This document shows, in pieces, positions 14,721 through 24,541 of a stretch of 52,317 nt of DNA. Source of the DNA: Planctomycetota bacterium (GTDB lineage Bacteria; Planctomycetota; Planctomycetia; Planctomycetales; Planctomycetaceae); NCBI GenBank assembly GCA_018242525.1, contig JAFEBS010000037.1, positions 1 to 52,317 of the forward strand, in the 5' to 3' direction. The position numbers and the translations under genes were made by a program. The notes under the pieces are model-generated. The model made no database searches. It was not told the DNA's origin and saw only the letters and a program-made list of their open reading frames with translations. Numbering within the stretch: position 1 is the first letter of the stretch; each line of letters starts with the position of its first letter.

Positions 14721-16046
14721 CTAACCAAATACAGTCGCCAGTGCGGCCTGCTGGGTGGAGGGATACAGGTGGCTGTATCGCCGGGACATCTCCGCAGACA
14801 TATGACCTGCCCATGCTTCAACCAGTCGTTGATCAACTCCTTTGCTGGCACAGGCGCTGATGAAGGAGTGACGGAGCACATGCCATCCCCGCATGTTCTT
14901 CCATTTGCTGCTGGCCATCGTTCGCTTGAAATGGTCGTGGCATTCATCAGGAGTGATTGCACTGGCAGGCTGCGGTGGTCGTGCTTCGATGCTTGCCAGA
15001 CGACGAGCGGCAGTCTTCGGTCGCGCTTTTGACCCCTTGTGGCCGGTTGTCGTGCTGCGTTTCTTACTACGCGGTACCGTGGAGGCCATGCAGAACAGGT
15101 ATGTTCCGCCTGGGTGGACTGCCAGCCAGTCCTGCAGTGCTGAGATCAGGAAACCGGACAATGGCACTCGACGTGTCGTCGTCTTGCCTTTGACCTTCTT
15201 CTTTTCTTGGATGATGGCCACCTGGCCGGGCAAGTCGACATCAGTGATCTTGAGGCGCAGCATCTCCGACCGCCTGGCACCAGTATGTGCAGCGAAGCAG
15301 GCCATCGGATAAACCCAACGCTGCGTGGCCTCGGTTTTGACGTGGGCCAGGAACTCGATGACTTCGCCGATCGTCAGGTAATAGGCATCCCAAAGATCGG
15401 CGACTTCAGCAGGGGAGAGTCCTCCGGCGTTGATCCGTCGTTCGATTTCCTCCCGCGTCATGAACGGAACTTTTTCGATGGTCTTGGGATACCTCAGGCC
15501 ATCACTGGGGAATGGCCCGCTCAGCAGCTTCATCTTCGCGGCCCACGTCCAGGCTCCGCAGAGGGTCGCAATCTCCTTGCCTATGGTCGTGGCGGATAAC
15601 CTACGACCATGCAGTCCCTTCGCCTTGGTTCGCTTGTCCACGTATCGCTGCAAGTCAGAGAGTTGCGTGTCCGAGATGCAGAATTCGTCGCCGAGAACCT
15701 TCTGCAAGTGGCCGAAGTGAATCCGGATCAACTTCAGAGTGTTTGGCTCCAGGGATGCCGTGTGAGTTTCGATGTACCGGTCGCGGAGGGTCGTCAGCGT
15801 GATCTTTTCGGCGGCGGGGGACTCTGCCGGGATGATCTTCCCATCGAACTGGATGTACTCGACGATCTCGATGCCGGGCGGGAGAACTGCGAGGCGTTGT
15901 TTGAGCCGGAGCAACAGATAGTCGACTTGGGCGGCCTTGGTCTCAGCCTCCTCCTGGGAGACCTCGCCCAGCGTGAAGGCATGCTGCTTTCCGGCATGCC
16001 GGAAGAGAACGCGGAAGCTACCGTTTCGACATTGAATCGCGGCCAT
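14721..16046 (-). CDS. Tyrosine recombinase / integrase
   Basis: A 441-residue phage-type integrase. The catalytic residues are in family order: Arg in AAHTGARRSEMLRL, a Lys in the beta-hairpin around EKKKVKGKTTTRRVPL, His-x-x-Arg in WHVLRHSFI, and His plus the Tyr nucleophile in WAGHMSAEMSRRYSHLYP. The N-terminal half holds a core-binding domain (LRDRYIETH through the ATLCGAWTWA helix). The start is ATG 16046 with GGAG six bases upstream; six more residues are possible from an earlier codon. It starts about 110 bases from the 3' end of tRNA-Leu, which is its likely attachment site. Residues about 320-370 form a basic insertion before the HxxR box. Confidence 0.92.
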   Translation of the reverse strand: MAAIQCRNGSFRVLFRHAGKQHAFTLGEVSQEEAETKAAQVDYLLLRLKQRLAVLPPGIEIVEYIQFDGKIIPAESPAAEKITLTTLRDRYIETHTASLEPNTLKLIRIHFGHLQKVLGDEFCISDTQLSDLQRYVDKRTKAKGLHGRRLSATTIGKEIATLCGAWTWAAKMKLLSGPFPSDGLRYPKTIEKVPFMTREEIERRINAGGLSPAEVADLWDAYYLTIGEVIEFLAHVKTEATQRWVYPMACFAAHTGARRSEMLRLKITDVDLPGQVAIIQEKKKVKGKTTTRRVPLSGFLISALQDWLAVHPGGTYLFCMASTVPRSKKRSTTTGHKGSKARPKTAARRLASIEARPPQPASAITPDECHDHFKRTMASSKWKNMRGWHVLRHSFISACASKGVDQRLVEAWAGHMSAEMSRRYSHLYPSTQQAALATVFG

Positions 16047-16112
16047 GTGTGACTCCAATGTCACCGCAACGCCGTTACCATTTTGTTACCATTTCCCAAG
16101 CCGGGAAAGGAA

Positions 16113-16143
16113 AATGGCTTGCGGTGATTTACCGTAAGCCATT
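16113..16143 (-). terminator. Hairpin downstream of tRNA-Leu
   Basis: Minus strand: AATGGCTTACGGT pairs with ACCGCAAGCCATT with one mismatch across a five-base loop, followed by TTCCTTTCC. It lies 14 bases after the tRNA 3' end and would end the tRNA transcript before the integrase gene. Confidence 0.65.
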
Positions 16144-16157
16144 CTACCAGAAACAAT

Positions 16158-16241
<84 letters not shown>

Positions 16242-16564
16242 TGGTGAGGCGGAGAGGATACGTATTCCTGTTCGGCGCGGCAAGGTCTCGGGTGGCCAAA
16301 TCCAGCGCGTTTCCGATGGACGATGTTGGCTTGGCTGGGATGACTGTCGCTGGGGGGCTCCTGCTGCGCCGAAGTGAGGCCGAGCGGATTGGCCGGTTTG
16401 GAATGTCACAATTCGAGCGATCATTTCGATTACGTCAGGATTCAACCTGAGGACAGACTGAATTCCCTGGACGAGGTCAACTTGAGTGGGAAGTCACCCA
16501 CATTAATGGGTATCATAGCTCATCTCCGATGATCCCGCCCTGAGCTGCTGTGAGGTGTCGCCGA
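16242..16564. other. Gap with no gene seen
   Basis: 323 bases between the tRNA and the efflux operon. It must hold the tRNA promoter (minus) and the mdtA-like promoter (plus), but I see no convincing promoter boxes or other feature. Confidence 0.5.
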
Positions 16565-18076
16565 ATGAGCACCAACCCGCCGACCGTCTCGTCGACTCCG
16601 GTTGATCGTTCGCCCAGGTACCGTACTTTGAACTCGGAACCACGTTCGTCGTGGTGGGGGACGGTGCTGGGCTGGTTGTTGATGGCCGGGCTGGCGGCGG
16701 GGGGATGGTACAGCCAGGCGGCCTGGTTGCCGTTACTGGACCCAATTCTGGGCAAGTCAAAGCCCCCGGTGCCGAAAAAGAACCGCGTGGTGCCCGTGTC
16801 GACGGCGATTGTCCGTCAGCGAGATATGCCGCAGTACTTGAACGGACTCGGAACGGTCACCGCCTTCCGGACCGTGACCATTCGCAGTCGCGTGGAAGGG
16901 GAAGTGCGGAAGATCGCCTTCACGGAAGGTCAGATGGTGAATGAAGGGGATCTGCTGGCCGAAATCGATCCCCGGCAATTCGAGGTACAACTCGCTCAGG
17001 CCGAAGGGCAGTTGGCACGTGACGAAGCCATCTTGAAAACGGCCAAGGCAACTCTCAGCCGCTACGAAGGGTTGGCCGCTTCGAAATCGATCGCGGCGCA
17101 GCAAGTGGACGATCAGGCGGCACTTGTGCAGCAGACGATGGCCAGCATCCAGACAGACGAAGCCACCATTGCCGATGCCCGGCTGCAATTGACGTATTGT
17201 CGCATCGTCGCTCCGATCAGCGGTCGGATCGGGTTGCGGCTGGTCGACCAGGGGAACATCGTCCGGGCGAATGAGCCGAACGGGTTGGCTGTGATCACTC
17301 AATTGCAGCCAATCGCGCTCGTGTTCACGATTCCCCAGGACGACATTGCCCGAGTGCAACAGCGTGCCAACGGTCCGGAGCCGCTACAGGTGGAGGCGTT
17401 TGATCGCGACTTCAAGCAGCGGTTGGCGTTGGGAACTCTGGTGGCCGTGGATAACCAGGTGGATGCCACCACCGGGACAGTCCGGCTGAAGGCACAGTTT
17501 GCCAACGACGACGGGATGTTGTTTCCCAATCAGTTCGTGAATGCCCGGTTGCTGGTCGATACGCGGCGCAATGCGATCGTCGTGCCGTCGGCTGCCATTC
17601 AAACCGGTCCGAACTCGATGTTTGTGTATGTGGTCCAGGACGACAAGAAGGTCGAAATGCGAAATGTCGTCATCGGACCTGCAGAAGGGGGCGAGACGAC
17701 AATCGAGTCGGGTGTGGCCCCCGGTGAAATGGTCGTCACCGATGGCCTGGACAAGCTGCAACCCGGAGCGACCGTCAGTTTTCGAGACGCCGGAAAGAAA
17801 GAGGGCCAGGGCAAGTCGACCGGGAAGGAGAATCCATCCAGAGAGCAGGACAAGGGGCCAGCCAGGAACGGCGATTCGGCGGCCCCCCCCAAGACCAAAC
17901 CGATCAGCGCCTCGGAAAAGTCTTCCTCGACGAACGCCGCCGAGCGGCCTTCGGCAGAGTTGACTCCGCGAACTCAGACGACCGAATCAGAAACGAAGCC
18001 CAAGACACAGTCGTCGTGTGCGGACTCCGAATCGGATCATTCGTCGCCTGCTTCATCCGGCAAGGATGTGCCATGA
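16565..18076 (+). CDS. mdtA: RND efflux periplasmic adaptor (MdtA-like)
   Basis: Membrane-fusion adaptor of a tripartite RND efflux pump, 503 residues. An N-terminal membrane anchor (about 34-55) is followed by the adaptor signature: TVTIRSRVEGEVRKIAF with EGQMVNEGDLLAEIDPRQFE (first lipoyl half), a helical hairpin (about 120-190), TYCRIVAPISGRIGLRLVDQGN (second lipoyl half), and the beta-barrel and proximal domains ending near residue 410. The last 95 or so residues are a low-complexity Lys/Ser/Thr/Glu tail not usual for MdtA. GAGG lies about nine bases before the ATG; a start five codons earlier is less likely. The stop overlaps the next start (ATGA), so adaptor and pumps are co-translated. 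No TolC-type gene is nearby. Confidence 0.9.
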   Translation: MSTNPPTVSSTPVDRSPRYRTLNSEPRSSWWGTVLGWLLMAGLAAGGWYSQAAWLPLLDPILGKSKPPVPKKNRVVPVSTAIVRQRDMPQYLNGLGTVTAFRTVTIRSRVEGEVRKIAFTEGQMVNEGDLLAEIDPRQFEVQLAQAEGQLARDEAILKTAKATLSRYEGLAASKSIAAQQVDDQAALVQQTMASIQTDEATIADARLQLTYCRIVAPISGRIGLRLVDQGNIVRANEPNGLAVITQLQPIALVFTIPQDDIARVQQRANGPEPLQVEAFDRDFKQRLALGTLVAVDNQVDATTGTVRLKAQFANDDGMLFPNQFVNARLLVDTRRNAIVVPSAAIQTGPNSMFVYVVQDDKKVEMRNVVIGPAEGGETTIESGVAPGEMVVTDGLDKLQPGATVSFRDAGKKEGQGKSTGKENPSREQDKGPARNGDSAAPPKTKPISASEKSSSTNAAERPSAELTPRTQTTESETKPKTQSSCADSESDHSSPASSGKDVP

Positions 18077-21000
18077 ATCTGTCGCGGCCGTTCATCCTGA
18101 GGCCGGTGGCGACGGTGTTGTTCATGGTCGCCATCTTGTTGTCGGGGATTGTGGCCTACCGGCAGTTGCCCGTCTCCGCCCTGCCGCAGGTGGACTATCC
18201 GACGATCCAGGTCATGACATTTTATCCCGGTGCCGGGCCGGACGTGATGGCGTCGTCGGTGACCGCTCCGCTGGAGCGTCAATTCGGACAGGTTCCCGGC
18301 CTGACTCAAATGACCTCGATCAGTTCCGAAGGGTGTTCGGTCATCACGCTGCGATTTGACCTGTCGCTGAACATCGACATCGCTGCACAGCAGGTTCAGG
18401 CCGCGATCAACGTGGCCTCCAGTTTTCTGCCGCGCGATCTGCCGAATCCCCCGATCTACACCAAGACGAATCCGGCCGACTCGCCGATTCTGACGCTGGC
18501 CCTGACATCCGATTCGCTGCCGCTGGCCAAGGTCGAGGATCTGGGAGACACCCGCCTGGTTCAGAAGATTTCGCAATTGCCCGGCGTGGGGATGGTCAGC
18601 ATCAGTGGCGGCCAGAAGCCCGCGATCCGCATCCAGGTGAACCCCACGGCGCTCTCGTCGCTGGGAATGAACCTGGAAGACATTCGGCTGTTCCTGACGA
18701 CGGCCAACGTCAATCAGGCGAAGGGGAGTTTCGATGGTGCCCGCCAGTCGTATACGATCGGTGCGAACGACCAGTTGAAAACGGTCGAGCAGTATCGCCA
18801 ACTGGTGATTGCTCACCGCAATGGTGCCGTTGTCAAGTTGTCGGATGTTGCGGATGTCGTCGACAGTGCGGAGAACCTGCGTCAGGCGGCATGGATGAAT
18901 GAAACTCCCGCGGTGATCCTGAACATTCAGCGCCAGCCGGGGGCGAACATCATTGATGTCGTAGACAACGTCAAAGCACTGCTGCCGCAGTTGCAGGAAT
19001 CCCTTCCCGCCGCCGTCAAGGTCCAGATCCTGACCGACCGCACGGTCACCATTCGTGCCTCGGTGGAAGATGTTCAACGGGAACTGTTGACGACCGTGGC
19101 TCTGGTGGTGCTGGTGATCTTCGTGTTTCTGAGAAACATCCCGGCGACGATTATCCCGAGCGTGGCGGTGCCGCTGTCGCTGGTCGGCACGTTCGGGGTG
19201 ATGTACATGCTGAACTACAGCCTCAACAACCTGACACTGATGGCCCTGACCATTTCGACGGGGTTCGTGGTGGATGATGCGATCGTCATGATCGAAAACA
19301 TCATGCGTTACATCGAAGAAGGAGAGTCGCCGCTGACGGCCGCGCTGAAGGGGGCCGAGCAGATCGGGTTCACGATTGTTTCGCTGAGTGTTTCACTGAT
19401 CGCGGTGCTGATTCCACTGCTGTTCATGGGTGATATTGTCGGTCGGCTGTTCCGCGAATTCGCCATCACGTTGAGCGTCACCATATTGATCTCGGCCATC
19501 GTCTCGCTGACGCTGACACCGATGATGTGTGCCCGCCTGTTGCATCACAAGCCGCCCTCGCAGCACAACTGGATGTACCGGGCGTCGGAGGCGATGTACG
19601 AGGGAATCATCTGGTTGTATGGTCAGACGCTGCTGGTGGTGCTCCGTTTCCAGGGGGCCACCATGGTCGTTTCCGTGTTGACGGTGCTGGCGACGTTGTA
19701 TCTCTACATGCAGGTTCCCAAGGGGTTCTTCCCGGTGCAGGATACTGGCGTGATCCTGGGGATTTCCGAGGGGCCTCAGAATATCTCGTTTGACGCCATG
19801 TCGGCGCGACAACTGGAATTGAACCGGGCGATTCTGAAAGATCCGGCCGTGGCGAGCCTGTCGAGTTTCATCGGCGTTGACGGGACGAATACGACCATGA
19901 ACAGCGGCCGGATTCAGATCAACCTGAAGCCGCTGGAAGAACGTCATCACGACACGGCTTCCGATGTCATCCGCCGTCTGCAGCCGATCCTGGCCGAGAT
20001 CCCCGGCATCACGCTGTTCATGCAGCCGATCCAGGACCTGACGGTCGAAACCCGGGTCAGCCGAACACAGTATCAGTACAGCCTGGAAACGCCCGACGCG
20101 AAGGAGCTGGGTGAGTGGTCGCCGCGATTCCTGGAGAAATTGCGATCCTTGCCGCAGCTGCGCGATGTGGCCAGCGACCAGCAGAACGACGGCCTGCAGG
20201 CCAAGGTTGTGATTGACCGCGACACGGCATCCCGACTGGGGATTACACCGCAGATGATCGACGATGCCTTGTACGACTCGTACGGACAGCGTCAGGTGTC
20301 GATCATGTTTACGGAGTTGAACCAGTACCGACTGATTCTTGAAGTCCGGCGCGACTTCAAGAACGAGCCCCACGATCTGCAGGAGGTTTACATTCATCCG
20401 CCGGGTGGCGGGATGGTTCCGCTCAGCAGTTTCACGCGGGTCGTTGAGTCGGCCACACCGCTGTCGATCAATCACCAGGGGCAGTTCCCGGTTGTGACGA
20501 TTTCGTTCAATCTGGCCCCGGGAGTATCGCTGGGTGAGGCCGTGGAAGCGATCGCAGAAGCTCGCCGGGAATTGGATTTGCCCCCCAGTATCGTCGCCGG
20601 CTTCCAGGGGACGGCCGAGGCGTTTCAGGCGTCTTTGAAAAACACCCCGCTGCTGATCCTGGCCGCGCTGGTGACTGTCTACATCGTGCTTGGCGTGCTG
20701 TACGAAAGCTACATTCACCCGATCACAATTCTGTCGACGCTGCCGTCGGCGGGGGTCGGCGCGCTGGTGGCCATGATGATCTGCCGGATCGACCTGAGTG
20801 TCATTGCGTTGATCGGGATCATCCTGCTGATCGGGATCGTCAAGAAGAACGCGATCATGATGATCGACTTCGCCCTGGATGCACAGCGCACCCGGCACCT
20901 GTCTCCGCGCGATGCCATCTATGAAGCGTGCCTGCTGCGATTCCGGCCGATCATGATGACCACGATGGCGGCGTTGCTGGGGGCCGTGCCGCTGGCGATG

Positions 21001-21213
21001 GGAACGGGGGTGGGTTCCGAACTGCGCCGGCCGCTGGGGATCACGATTATCGGCGGGCTGATTTTCAGTCAGATCCTGACGTTGTACACGACTCCCGTGA
21101 TTTACCTGTGGTTTGAATGGCTGGGCTCGTGCGTGGGAATGCCGGTTTCCATGGGGCAACCCGCCGAGGAGGATCTGGCACTGGACGAGATTGCGGTGGG
21201 AGGTGCCAGATGA
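18073..21213 (+). CDS. mdtB: RND efflux inner-membrane pump, MdtB-like
   Basis: A 1046-residue proton-driven drug or solute exporter of the hydrophobe/amphiphile RND family. It starts NLSRPFILRPVATVLFM (first transmembrane helix), has two large periplasmic loops with duplicated QVDYPTIQV-type porter strands, and 12 transmembrane helices in two sets. The proton-relay motif in helix 4 is FVVDDAIVMIEN with the paired aspartates. GIVKKNAIMMIDFAL is the helix 10-11 region. Length is normal. The arrangement of an adaptor plus two different pumps copies mdtABC, in which the two pumps form a heterotrimer. Substrate unknown. It overlaps both neighbours by ATGA. Confidence 0.9.
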   Translation: MNLSRPFILRPVATVLFMVAILLSGIVAYRQLPVSALPQVDYPTIQVMTFYPGAGPDVMASSVTAPLERQFGQVPGLTQMTSISSEGCSVITLRFDLSLNIDIAAQQVQAAINVASSFLPRDLPNPPIYTKTNPADSPILTLALTSDSLPLAKVEDLGDTRLVQKISQLPGVGMVSISGGQKPAIRIQVNPTALSSLGMNLEDIRLFLTTANVNQAKGSFDGARQSYTIGANDQLKTVEQYRQLVIAHRNGAVVKLSDVADVVDSAENLRQAAWMNETPAVILNIQRQPGANIIDVVDNVKALLPQLQESLPAAVKVQILTDRTVTIRASVEDVQRELLTTVALVVLVIFVFLRNIPATIIPSVAVPLSLVGTFGVMYMLNYSLNNLTLMALTISTGFVVDDAIVMIENIMRYIEEGESPLTAALKGAEQIGFTIVSLSVSLIAVLIPLLFMGDIVGRLFREFAITLSVTILISAIVSLTLTPMMCARLLHHKPPSQHNWMYRASEAMYEGIIWLYGQTLLVVLRFQGATMVVSVLTVLATLYLYMQVPKGFFPVQDTGVILGISEGPQNISFDAMSARQLELNRAILKDPAVASLSSFIGVDGTNTTMNSGRIQINLKPLEERHHDTASDVIRRLQPILAEIPGITLFMQPIQDLTVETRVSRTQYQYSLETPDAKELGEWSPRFLEKLRSLPQLRDVASDQQNDGLQAKVVIDRDTASRLGITPQMIDDALYDSYGQRQVSIMFTELNQYRLILEVRRDFKNEPHDLQEVYIHPPGGGMVPLSSFTRVVESATPLSINHQGQFPVVTISFNLAPGVSLGEAVEAIAEARRELDLPPSIVAGFQGTAEAFQASLKNTPLLILAALVTVYIVLGVLYESYIHPITILSTLPSAGVGALVAMMICRIDLSVIALIGIILLIGIVKKNAIMMIDFALDAQRTRHLSPRDAIYEACLLRFRPIMMTTMAALLGAVPLAMGTGVGSELRRPLGITIIGGLIFSQILTLYTTPVIYLWFEWLGSCVGMPVSMGQPAEEDLALDEIAVGGAR

Positions 21214-24200
21214 GCATATCCACTCCGTTCATCCAGCGGCCGGTGGCGACCACCCTGCTGACAATTGCCATCATGCTGGCGGGCATTCTGGGCTATGGCA
21301 TGTTGCCGGTGTCCCCCTTGCCACAGGTCGACTATCCATCGATCAGCGTGAGCGCCTCGTTGCCGGGAGCCAGTCCCGAAACGATGGCGTCGGCCGTGGC
21401 CACACCCCTGGAACGTCAGTTCGGCCGGATCGCGGGGATCACCGAGATGACGTCATCCAGTTCATTGGGCTCGACGTCCATTTCGATGCAGTTCGATCTG
21501 AATCGGGACATCAATGCCGCGGCGCGGGATGTTCAGGCAGCAATCAATGCCGCACGGGGCCAACTGCCCGCGAACATGCCGGACAATCCGTCCTATCGCA
21601 AGATCAACCCGGCCGATGCGCCGATCATGATTCTCAGTTTGACGTCCGAGGCGCATACGGCTCCGCAGATGTATGACGCAGCCTCGACAATCCTGGCGCA
21701 GCGCTTATCACAGGTGGCGGGGGTGGGTCAGGTCAGTGTCGGCGGGGGCTCCGCGCCTGCGGTGCGGGTCGACGTGAATCCGACTGTGCTGAATCATTTC
21801 GGCATCGGCCTGGAGGATGTGCGAGCGGCCCTGGGAACGGCGAATGCCAATCGTCCCAAGGGACAGATCGCAGACGCCGATCGTTCGTGGTCGGTCGCAG
21901 CCACCGACCAGTTGTTTACCGCGGAGGAATACGCCCCGCTGATTGTCGCTTATCGGAATGGAGCGCCCGTTCGGCTGGGTGATGTGGCCCATGTCACGGA
22001 TTCGGTCGAAGATGTGCGGGCGTTCGGCCTGCTGAATGGCAGGCCGGCAATGTCTGTCATCATCTTCCGCCAACCCGGTGCCAACATCATTGAAACGGTT
22101 GACCGGATTCGGTCGCTGTTGCCTCAACTGGATTCGCAGATCCCGGCAGCGATGGAACTGACCGTGGCGATGGATCGGACGACCACGATTCGAGCGTCGC
22201 TGCATGAAGTGCAATTCACGCTGTTGATCTCTGTGGCGCTCGTGATCCTGGTGGTGTTCCTGTTTCTACGCGACCTGCGCAGTACGTTGATTCCCAGTGT
22301 CGCGGTGCCGGTTTCCCTGATCGGGACATTCGGCGTGATGTACCTGGCCGGGTACAGCCTGGACAATCTGTCGCTGATGGCGTTGACGATTGCCACTGGT
22401 TTCGTCGTCGATGATGCCATCGTGGTGATCGAGAATATCACTCGTCACCTGGAAGCGGGGATGACTCCCCTGCAAGCCTCGTTGCAGGGAGCCCGGGAAA
22501 TCGGGTTTACGGTCCTGTCGATCAGTGTGTCGCTGGTCGCCGTTTTCATTCCGATTCTGTTGATGAGCGGCTATACAGGCCGCCTGTTCCGTGAATTCGC
22601 CGTGACGTTGTCGGTGGCGATCATGATCTCGCTGGTGGTGTCACTGACCACGACACCGATGATGTGTGCGATGCTGTTGAAGTCGCACCAGGACCAGCGG
22701 CGCGGACGTTTGTATCGATTCAGCGAATCGATTTTCGACGCGATCCTGGCGGTCTACGAATGGACCTTGCGGCGGGTCTTGCGGCACCAGTTCCTCACCT
22801 TGATCGTCACGCTGTCAACAATCGGCTTTACCGTTTACCTGTATACGATCATCCCCAAGGGGTTCTTTCCACAACAGGACACGGGGCGGCTGATGGGCAC
22901 CGTGCAGGCGGATCAGGACGCGTCGTTCCAGTCGATGTCAAACCTATTGAAACAGTACAGCCAGGTGGTCAGCGACGATCCGGCGGTGTTGACGGTCACG
23001 TCCTCGGTCGGCGGTCGGTTCGGTGCCGGTCGGGCGAGCAATTCCGGTCGCATGTTCGTGCAATTGAAGCCGCTGGAAGAGCGAAAGCTGAATGCGGACA
23101 AGGTCATTGGGAGGATTCGTGCCGCGGCGTCCAAGCTGTCCGGAGCGACGTTGATCTTGAATGCCGCCCAGGACCTGCGGATCGGCGGGCGTTCCAGTAA
23201 CGCCCAGTTTCAGTACACAGTGAAGGGAGACAGCCTGAGTGAATTGATCGAATGGAGTTCCAAGCTGCTGGTTGCCATGCGAGAGATCAAGGGGTTGGTG
23301 GATGTTTCCTCGGATCAGCAGATCGGCGGCATGCAGACGAAGCTGAACATCGATCGCGATACGGCCGCGCGGCTGGGTATCAGCATGTCGCTGATCGACA
23401 ACACCCTCTATGATGCCTTCGGTCAACGACCGGTCTCGACGATGTACAAGTCGCTCAATCAATATCGGGTCGTGATGCAGGTGGAGTCGGAGTTCTCGCA
23501 GAACCCGGAATCGATCCGCCACATCTTCGTACGCGGCCAGAACGACGCACAGATTCCGTTGTCGACTCTGTATCGCCAGACGTCGAGCAATTCCTCGTTG
23601 TCTGCCAATCATTCGGGCCAGTTCCCGTCGGTGACGATCTCGTTCAATCTGTCGCCGGGAACTTCGCTGGGGGACGTGGTTCCGCTGGTGGAAAAGGCCA
23701 CGCGGGATCTGGGCATTCCGGAAAGCATTCAGGGCAGTTTTCAAGGGGCGGCGGCGGCCTACCAGGATTCCACCACGGACCGGCCGCTGCTGATTCTGGC
23801 CGCGCTGGCCACGGTCTACATCGTGCTGGGTGTCCTGTACGAAAGCTACATCCATCCCATTACGATCCTGTCGACGCTGCCTTCCGCCGGGGTCGGTGCC
23901 TTCCTGGCTCTGCTGTACAGCAAGGTCGAACTGAATGTGATGGCCATGATCGGAATCCTGTTGCTGATCGGGATCGTCAAGAAGAACGCCATCATGATGA
24001 TCGACTTCGCGCTGGAGGCCGAGCGGAACCACGGCAAGTCTCCAGAAGAGGCGATCTTCAGCGCCTGCATCCTGCGATTTCGCCCGATTACGATGACAAC
24101 GCTGGCCGCGCTCCTGGGCGGGTTACCGCTGGCGCTGGGAACAGGGGCGGGGTCCGAATTGCGGCAACCCCTGGGAATCGCCATCGTCGGCGGATTGATC

Positions 24201-24362
24201 TTCAGTCAGATGCTGACGCTGTATACCACTCCCGTTGTATACCTGTACCTGGATCGATTCAGCCTGTGGCTGGCCGGACGGGGTGCCAGTCATCAGGAGC
24301 CGATCGGCCTTCCGCCGGAGCCCGTCGCCACGGGTGGCAGTACGTCCGCTGTTCAGATTTGA
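21210..24362 (+). CDS. mdtC: RND efflux inner-membrane pump, MdtC-like
   Basis: A 1050-residue second RND pump, similar to its upstream neighbour throughout (SISTPFIQRPVATTLL start, QVDYPSISV porter strand, FVVDDAIVVIENITRH with the two relay aspartates, GIVKKNAIMMIDFALE). The two pumps probably arose by duplication and assemble together with the MdtA-like adaptor. The ATG overlaps the preceding stop. After it, 179 bases without a feature lead to the peptidase gene, which is probably a separate transcript. Confidence 0.9.
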   Translation: MSISTPFIQRPVATTLLTIAIMLAGILGYGMLPVSPLPQVDYPSISVSASLPGASPETMASAVATPLERQFGRIAGITEMTSSSSLGSTSISMQFDLNRDINAAARDVQAAINAARGQLPANMPDNPSYRKINPADAPIMILSLTSEAHTAPQMYDAASTILAQRLSQVAGVGQVSVGGGSAPAVRVDVNPTVLNHFGIGLEDVRAALGTANANRPKGQIADADRSWSVAATDQLFTAEEYAPLIVAYRNGAPVRLGDVAHVTDSVEDVRAFGLLNGRPAMSVIIFRQPGANIIETVDRIRSLLPQLDSQIPAAMELTVAMDRTTTIRASLHEVQFTLLISVALVILVVFLFLRDLRSTLIPSVAVPVSLIGTFGVMYLAGYSLDNLSLMALTIATGFVVDDAIVVIENITRHLEAGMTPLQASLQGAREIGFTVLSISVSLVAVFIPILLMSGYTGRLFREFAVTLSVAIMISLVVSLTTTPMMCAMLLKSHQDQRRGRLYRFSESIFDAILAVYEWTLRRVLRHQFLTLIVTLSTIGFTVYLYTIIPKGFFPQQDTGRLMGTVQADQDASFQSMSNLLKQYSQVVSDDPAVLTVTSSVGGRFGAGRASNSGRMFVQLKPLEERKLNADKVIGRIRAAASKLSGATLILNAAQDLRIGGRSSNAQFQYTVKGDSLSELIEWSSKLLVAMREIKGLVDVSSDQQIGGMQTKLNIDRDTAARLGISMSLIDNTLYDAFGQRPVSTMYKSLNQYRVVMQVESEFSQNPESIRHIFVRGQNDAQIPLSTLYRQTSSNSSLSANHSGQFPSVTISFNLSPGTSLGDVVPLVEKATRDLGIPESIQGSFQGAAAAYQDSTTDRPLLILAALATVYIVLGVLYESYIHPITILSTLPSAGVGAFLALLYSKVELNVMAMIGILLLIGIVKKNAIMMIDFALEAERNHGKSPEEAIFSACILRFRPITMTTLAALLGGLPLALGTGAGSELRQPLGIAIVGGLIFSQMLTLYTTPVVYLYLDRFSLWLAGRGASHQEPIGLPPEPVATGGSTSAVQI

Positions 24363-24541
24363 TCTGCGTTCGCGGTGACCGGCGCAGAGCCAGCACGAAC
24401 CACGTGGTTCTTCGCATTCACGCGATCGTTACACGGCAGACAATTGATGAGAATTCTGCGACAGGAGGCCTTGCCGACCTCACCCGGCATTGCTACGGTC
24501 GCGGAAACTGGTGCCTGTTTTCACCCCTGGAGCAGTACTCG

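Noticed and set aside
19393..21159. 588-codon minus-strand open frame (and 18037-19077, 22944-24032)
   Set aside because: They lie antisense to the conserved RND pumps, have Arg/Gln/His-rich shadow composition and no domain motifs or ribosome sites.
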